Assembly (NCBI RefSeq): GCF_964228735.1
Contig: NZ_CAXRBQ010000158.1
Coordinates: 16,602 to 80,601, forward strand
Reading direction: 5' to 3'
DNA: 64,000 nt
Source of the DNA: Pontibacterium sp964228735
GTDB taxonomy: Bacteria; Pseudomonadota; Gammaproteobacteria; Pseudomonadales; Balneatricaceae
Shown one piece after another: positions 59,026 to 64,000 of the stretch (position 1 is the stretch's first letter; each line of letters begins with the position of its first letter). The position numbers and the translations under genes were made by a program. The notes beneath the pieces were generated by a model. That model saw only the letters and a program-made list of their open reading frames with translations. It had not been told where the DNA came from and ran no database searches.

Positions 59026-61956
59026 ATGTTCCGCGTAAAACGCCTACTCAGCACCGCCCTGATACTGTTGGGTAGTTTCAGTGGGGCTGCCTTCAGTGCA
59101 GAGGACAACCAAGGCGTGTTGGAACAGCTCAGCAACAACGCCGTTGTAAATACCCTCACCGACAACCAGGCGGTTAACGGTGTACGCAACGCCTTGGGCA
59201 TCGCTGCGGAGAAAACCAAAAAACTGATTGGCATTGCGGACATGCCAAAACGGATTGCCGTCCTGCCCGCTACCGGCCAGGGGGAGGAAAGCGAGCGTCA
59301 GGACATCAGTCACGCCCTGCACAACACCCTTGGCACCAGTAATTTCAGCCTGATCAAACCCCATCTGGTGGAGCATGGCCTCAACCGGATCGAGGTGAAG
59401 CATGGCCAGCACTACAGCAAACTGCCACCAAACCTGGTTGCGCATGAGCTGGGGGTAGACGGTCTGCTGTTCGTGAACGTGGACAAAATCGACAAGGTCT
59501 ACGCCGCCGCTTACGCCCACTATGAGATCACAGTCACCGCCCGCCTCTACGACGCCAAGAAGCAGAAAGAGGTGTGGCAGCATCAGGACGCCATTATCGA
59601 GCGCGAGGGGGGGCTGTCGCTGAACCCGCTGGGCATTATTGCCACCGCCGTGACCTCTGCCGACGTGTTGTCTGAGGCCACCCGTCTGCAGATCATCGAC
59701 CAGCTGGCACGAAAGTTCTCTGCGGTCATCCCGGAGCCTGAGGGCCAAAACACCCTATCTCCTCCGGCTATCCGACTGGCGATTTCCAACGCCACTGAAG
59801 GTCCGTTCCGTGCCGGGGATGAGCTTAAGGTACTGATGGAAGCGGAACCCGCCCTGATAAGTGAATTCACCCTGACCGGAAAAGCGCCGGTGGAGATGAT
59901 CGAGCAGAGCCCGGGTAACTACATCGGTCGCTACGTGGTGCAACCGGGTGACGAACTGGAAGATGCGGTGGTGGAGATCAGTGCGATCCGCGCCAATGAC
60001 AAAGCCCGCACGTTCTGGCGCGTGTCTGGGCGCATCCAGTTTGATACCCAGAAACCTGTCCCTCTGCAGCAACTTAAAGGCCGCGCGTCGGCACAGGGCA
60101 TCCAGCTCAGCTGGCAAAGCCAGCAGGACGGGGGCAGTGCCATCAGCTACCAGATTGAACGTGCGGACATCAGCGACGGCCAATACCAGCCCATCGCCGA
60201 AACCGCAATCAACAGCTTCCTCGATAAAGACGCGGCACTGGAACACACCTACGTCTACCGCGTAACCCCCCAGGATGCCGCAAAGAACCGTGGGGCAGGA
60301 GCCACCGTGACAACTGCCCTGGTGAAACCCGGCCCAACCCCGGTCAGCGGCACCTTGCATACGCAACAATACTGGTCGGCGCTGGGCAGTCCGTACCAGA
60401 TCAGCGGCGAATTGGTGATCGGCCCTGCTGCGGAACTCAGCGTTGAACCGGGCACCATCATCGAATTCGCCCCCGACAGCCGTCTGAAAGCGCTGGGGCA
60501 ACTGAACCTGCGCGGGCAGGAATATTCCAGCATCGCCATCAACGGCGACAGTTTTGCGATCGCGTTGCACAACAGCAACAGCAGCCTGCCCTGGCAGCAG
60601 GTGAAACTCTCAGCACAAAACGCCACGCTGCACCTGCACCAGGCCTCACTGGAGCTGCAGGACAGCAAACTTACAGGTCTGGATATCAGGGTCAACAACG
60701 GCAGTCACCTGCACCTGAATAACACCAGCCTGAGTGGCCATAAGACTGCAGTGCTGATCGACGGCGGCCAACTGCAGCTGCACAACAGTCTGATCAACAG
60801 CAGTCCGCTCGCGATCGAAGTCGACTCAATCCGCACCCAGCCGGTGATTAGTGCCACAGAAAGCCGCTTGGCGTACAACGAACAATATATCCACAGCAAA
60901 CAGCCGCTTCAGATAGCCGGTATCTCCTTCGCCGACACCGACTACGAAGCCGTCATGGCAAAACTGCAGGGACCGGTTCAGATCGACTGGCAGTCACTTG
61001 ATGCCGAAAACAACCTGGAGCTGGCCTGGTTGGCCGGTCGCTGGGAGAAACTCAGTCCCCATATCCAAAAACGGGACTGGAAAGGCGCACTCACTCTGCT
61101 GGAGGGTACCAGCAGTGAAAACGGCAAACGCATGCAGACCCTGTTTCGTTGGCTGGCGAGTGGCAAACTGCCGAAGCGCGAGCCCGGGGATGATTTTCTC
61201 TATCCGGTCTACAACGCCCTCAAGCACGGCAAGAAGCTGGATATCTGGCTGCAGAAGTTGCAGGTACCCAGCAACAGCACATTGATGTCGAGCGAACCGG
61301 TAGTGCTGCAGCAGGCCAAAGGCCGTTTCGCCCGCAGCTACCTGGCAGATCACTTCAATCAGCGCAAACGTGATCCCGCCTATAAAAAGGCCACCAAACT
61401 GCCGCTGCAAAAAGCAATCCTATCCAGCACCGTTGGCTACCGGCAGCAGCAGGGGCTGACCAGTAACATCTGGGTGATCCATACCCTGAACCGGGATCAA
61501 CTGGAACACAACCTCAGCCTCGCTGGCCTTTTGCAACGCCAGCGCACCGATCTGCTGGTTGCCGTAGCTGTGGACGGCGAACAACCGCAAGGCGTTAAGC
61601 GCCAACTGTTCCGGTTGATGGATAAGCAGAATATCCCGTACATCGATCTGAGCAACGTCGGCCAGAACGCCCGCCTTGGCAAAGCCCGCAAGCAGAAGGC
61701 CGACCTGCTACTGACCGCACGCCTGGTGTCGGATGTCAGCACATCCAGCCTGACGGAAAACCTTAAGGTGGTGATCGCCGATCTTAATGTGAAACTCGAA
61801 GCAACCCGTGACGGCCAGATGCTGAACAACTACAACCGCGATACCCGCGTCACGGCCTTTAAGCAGAGCGATGGGGTAAACAAGGCGATCGACAAGACCT
61901 TTTCCAGCCTGCAGGAGCGGCTGCTGCTGGACGTATACAGCTACCAAGCCAATTGA
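59026..61956 (+). CDS. Exported multidomain protein: TolB-N/DUF799-like, FN3, beta-helix and second CsgG/LpoB-like domain
   Basis: 976 residues with a signal peptide (cleavage near AFSA-ED, residue 25). Residues 75-240 read like a GNA1162/DUF799-type alpha-beta domain (KRIAVLPATGQGEE, ELGVDGLLFVNVDKI, VTARLYDAKKQKEVW). Residues 345-430 are a fibronectin type III domain. Residues 440-635 show the short Leu/Asn-rich turns of a right-handed beta-helix. About 640-780 is helical, and 813-976 is a second domain of the CsgG/LpoB kind (ADLLLTARLVSD, VIADLNVKLEATRDGQML). AAGGAG precedes the ATG. The combination is not one recognised from memory. It likely works with the lipoprotein encoded just upstream. 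Confidence 0.78.
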   Translation: MFRVKRLLSTALILLGSFSGAAFSAEDNQGVLEQLSNNAVVNTLTDNQAVNGVRNALGIAAEKTKKLIGIADMPKRIAVLPATGQGEESERQDISHALHNTLGTSNFSLIKPHLVEHGLNRIEVKHGQHYSKLPPNLVAHELGVDGLLFVNVDKIDKVYAAAYAHYEITVTARLYDAKKQKEVWQHQDAIIEREGGLSLNPLGIIATAVTSADVLSEATRLQIIDQLARKFSAVIPEPEGQNTLSPPAIRLAISNATEGPFRAGDELKVLMEAEPALISEFTLTGKAPVEMIEQSPGNYIGRYVVQPGDELEDAVVEISAIRANDKARTFWRVSGRIQFDTQKPVPLQQLKGRASAQGIQLSWQSQQDGGSAISYQIERADISDGQYQPIAETAINSFLDKDAALEHTYVYRVTPQDAAKNRGAGATVTTALVKPGPTPVSGTLHTQQYWSALGSPYQISGELVIGPAAELSVEPGTIIEFAPDSRLKALGQLNLRGQEYSSIAINGDSFAIALHNSNSSLPWQQVKLSAQNATLHLHQASLELQDSKLTGLDIRVNNGSHLHLNNTSLSGHKTAVLIDGGQLQLHNSLINSSPLAIEVDSIRTQPVISATESRLAYNEQYIHSKQPLQIAGISFADTDYEAVMAKLQGPVQIDWQSLDAENNLELAWLAGRWEKLSPHIQKRDWKGALTLLEGTSSENGKRMQTLFRWLASGKLPKREPGDDFLYPVYNALKHGKKLDIWLQKLQVPSNSTLMSSEPVVLQQAKGRFARSYLADHFNQRKRDPAYKKATKLPLQKAILSSTVGYRQQQGLTSNIWVIHTLNRDQLEHNLSLAGLLQRQRTDLLVAVAVDGEQPQGVKRQLFRLMDKQNIPYIDLSNVGQNARLGKARKQKADLLLTARLVSDVSTSSLTENLKVVIADLNVKLEATRDGQMLNNYNRDTRVTAFKQSDGVNKAIDKTFSSLQERLLLDVYSYQAN

Positions 61957-62136
61957 TCCGCGTACCGTAAATACAGCATCTGGCAACAAGGCTTAATGAA
62001 CAAAGGCATAAACTCATAACTAAATCTGTTTAATAACTGTACAGCAGCCTGCTTTTTCGTCTACGCTAGCTAGGGGCTTTTGTCGACAATCTATTCCTGT
62101 TGGCATATAGCGATGCGCATACAAGGGAGGAGATGT

Positions 62137-63825
62137 ATGGCGGCCGATCGCAAGGGAGCATTGATGCTCCTGATTGTACCGGTACTCAGCAGCCTGCTCA
62201 TTACGCTGGCAGTGGCTGCTGCGTTGTTCAGTTATGAGCTGGAGATACGCAAAGAGTTGCGGCGTACCGCATTGGCGCAGAAAGCGATCACACTCACCGA
62301 ACACCTCGATCAGAGCTTTACCGACGTGAACTTCGCCCTGATCGACAGCGCAAACCGGCCCATCGAATGCAACACCTCCCAGTTCCTCAACGCCCAACGC
62401 ACGCTACTCACCCTTCCCCAAATCTCTGACCTGCGCTACGTTGACCGCTTCAACAACGTGCGCTGCAACAGCTGGCACAGCTTCGATCCACCTCTGAAAC
62501 TGGACAGTCCCAATAGCCACAAAGGCCTTAACTTTAGCGGCCCGTTGATCATCGACGAGCACCCAGGCCCCGGTTTCCAGCTTTACCGCCACCATAAAGA
62601 CGGCGGGAAGGTGCAGGCAATTATCCGCACCGCCTGGCTGAAGAGCGAAGTGAAGTTCTTCCATAACCCGTTGGGCTATATGGCGATTATAGACAGCGAC
62701 AGTGGCGTACCCTTGGTGATCAACGGCAAGTACTCACTGCCACTCGCAGCCAACGGCATTCAGCTACCGATTAACGAACCCCAGAGCCACGAAGGCCTGC
62801 TCGACAACAGTCGCCAGCACTTCACCTATGCACAGCCCCTCCTGACGCAACCTCAGTTGAGTGTGATCATCAGCCAGGATCTGGAGAGCCTCTACCTGGG
62901 CATCTACCGATTTAACACCGAATGGTTGATCACCGGCTGTGCCGCCTTTGTTCTGCTGGTGCTGGTCAGCTTCCGTGTACAACGCCGCATTGTTGACCCG
63001 ATCCGCCAGATCAAATCCGCCCTGGAGCGCAACGAGTTTTTTAACCTCTACCAGCCGCTGGTTTGCTCCAGCAGCGGTCGCACGGTCGGGTGCGAGGTTT
63101 TGATGCGTTGGCGCCACCCCTTTAAGGGCATGCTGCCACCCATGACCTTTATCCCACTGGCCGAGCAATCCGGCCTGATTAAGGCAATGACCCTACGCCA
63201 GATCGACCAGACGATCCGGGAGCTCGGTCCAGTACTGCAAAAAGATCCCCACTTTAAGATCAGCTTTAACATCTGCGCCAGCCACCTGACAGACCACCAG
63301 ACCATCAACGGCATCCTCGATCGCGCGGTCTTTATTCCCGGCATGGTGCTGGAGATTACCGAGCATCAGGTAGTCGAACATACGGACGAACAAATTCAGC
63401 AGGCGCTACAGCAGCTGCGTAGCGCTGGCATCAAGATCGCCATCGACGACTTCGGCACCGGTTACTGCGGCCTGAACTACCTGAGCAGCCTGCCGATCGA
63501 TATCCTGAAAGCCGATCGTAGCTTTGTCGCCGCCCTGGGCACCGACTCTATCAATGCTGACGTGCTGAGCACCATCTTTGATCTGACCCGCAAACTGGGC
63601 ATGTCGGCGATCGCCGAGGGGGTGGAGAGAGAGGAGCAGGCAATCATCCTGAGTCAGATGGGCTTCGACCTGCAGCAGGGCTGGTTGCATGGCTACCCAA
63701 TGAACGGACACGACTTCGTGCATCTGTGTAACAGAATGAAAAGTTGCCCACGTCAGAACCTGCCTGTAGCCGAAGAGAACTGTGAGCAAAGCTGCAGGCA
63801 AGCCGCTGAAACCGAGCCCGCTTAA
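62137..63825 (+). CDS. CSS-motif EAL-domain cyclic-di-GMP phosphodiesterase
   Basis: 562 residues: transmembrane helix near 9-31; a periplasmic CSS-motif domain with Cys78 and Cys110, the pair that in PdeC-type enzymes forms a DsbA/DsbB-controlled disulfide; a second helix near 265-285; and a cytoplasmic EAL domain from about 305. Catalytic residues look intact: E-V-L-x-R-W for EAL, F-N-I-C, E-I-T-E, D-D-F-G-T-G, the Lys in L-K-A-D-R-S-F, and E-G-V-E. It should hydrolyse c-di-GMP to pGpG. GGAGG six bases before ATG 62137 decides the start. No terminator was seen in the 180 bases after the upstream gene, so read-through is possible. Confidence 0.93.
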   Translation: MAADRKGALMLLIVPVLSSLLITLAVAAALFSYELEIRKELRRTALAQKAITLTEHLDQSFTDVNFALIDSANRPIECNTSQFLNAQRTLLTLPQISDLRYVDRFNNVRCNSWHSFDPPLKLDSPNSHKGLNFSGPLIIDEHPGPGFQLYRHHKDGGKVQAIIRTAWLKSEVKFFHNPLGYMAIIDSDSGVPLVINGKYSLPLAANGIQLPINEPQSHEGLLDNSRQHFTYAQPLLTQPQLSVIISQDLESLYLGIYRFNTEWLITGCAAFVLLVLVSFRVQRRIVDPIRQIKSALERNEFFNLYQPLVCSSSGRTVGCEVLMRWRHPFKGMLPPMTFIPLAEQSGLIKAMTLRQIDQTIRELGPVLQKDPHFKISFNICASHLTDHQTINGILDRAVFIPGMVLEITEHQVVEHTDEQIQQALQQLRSAGIKIAIDDFGTGYCGLNYLSSLPIDILKADRSFVAALGTDSINADVLSTIFDLTRKLGMSAIAEGVEREEQAIILSQMGFDLQQGWLHGYPMNGHDFVHLCNRMKSCPRQNLPVAEENCEQSCRQAAETEPA

Positions 63826-63890
63826 GCCAGAAATTGCAGACACAAAAAAGGCAGCCCATGGGCCACTGCTGTCCCATAGTTTTTGATCAT

Positions 63891-63918
63891 AAAGGGATCC
63901 TCAGTTGAGGATCCCTTT
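63891..63918. terminator. Bidirectional terminator hairpin near the right edge
   Basis: AAAGGGATCCTC (63891-63902) pairs perfectly with GAGGATCCCTTT (63907-63918) around a 4-base loop, with further T on the plus side. It ends the EAL gene's transcript 66 bases past the stop. Nothing was recognised in the last 80 bases. Confidence 0.85.
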
Positions 63919-64000
63919 TTTGCTTATCTGGTGGCTCTGGATTTAATAGCTCAACCAGTGGTTTTCGCTCAAATAAACTCACCTGAAGTACCCGCATGAT

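Overview
The window reads as the chromosome of a marine-type gammaproteobacterium. The best guess is Oceanospirillales, Oceanospirillaceae-like. This rests on gene order shared with Pseudomonas and Oceanospirillales (nusB-ribH-ribBA-ribE-ribD-nrdR-glyA; pilMNOPQ-aroK-aroB-damX-gltB-gltD-hemE; a SPOR gene followed by hslVU; ubiE-ubiJ) and on a moderate GC content. No rRNA, tRNA, prophage, CRISPR array or transposase was seen, so the placement is an inference. Almost all of the DNA is coding.

Layout. 1-6764 (minus): thiamin phosphate kinase, NusB, the riboflavin genes, NrdR and GlyA. 6997-10623: small heat-shock protein, EttA, two tiny exported proteins that share a promoter architecture, and a PilZ protein. 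10650-16973: RadA, O-acetylhomoserine sulfhydrylase, beta-carbonic anhydrase, HemE, GltD. 17052-30158 (minus): GltB, DamX-like, AroB, AroK and the type IV pilus alignment complex PilMNOPQ. 30433-37836: PBP1A, short malic enzyme, secreted nuclease, ribosomal protein L31, PriA. 37982-45130 (plus): chemoreceptor, FtsN-like SPOR protein, a 271-bp inverted-repeat element, HslVU, a DUF971 protein, UbiE and UbiJ. 45138-48054 (minus): an orphan FliG-C-like protein, HemJ, an FAH-family enzyme and an MFS exporter divergent from a LysR regulator. 49065-56845: PpnP, SerA, a host-attachment-family protein, a lipase-like hydrolase, a thioesterase, malate synthase G, an unknown protein and a sirtuin. 57014-63825 (plus): a large lipoprotein with a CsgG-like domain, a 976-residue exported multidomain protein and a CSS-motif EAL phosphodiesterase.

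How the genes fit together. Most are housekeeping: flavin, haem, aromatic, glutamate and serine synthesis; the glyoxylate bypass and malate decarboxylation; replication restart; proteolysis; and cell-wall synthesis and division (PBP1A, DamX-like, FtsN-like). Surface and signalling functions recur: the T4P alignment machinery, a chemoreceptor, a PilZ protein, an EAL enzyme and the envelope cluster at the right end.

The least explained parts are (i) the 57014-63825 envelope cluster, (ii) the two small exported proteins ending in a Y-[DN]-P-E-L-Y motif behind matching direct-repeat promoters, (iii) the structured repeat directly upstream of hslV, and (iv) the FliG-C-like protein away from any flagellar gene.
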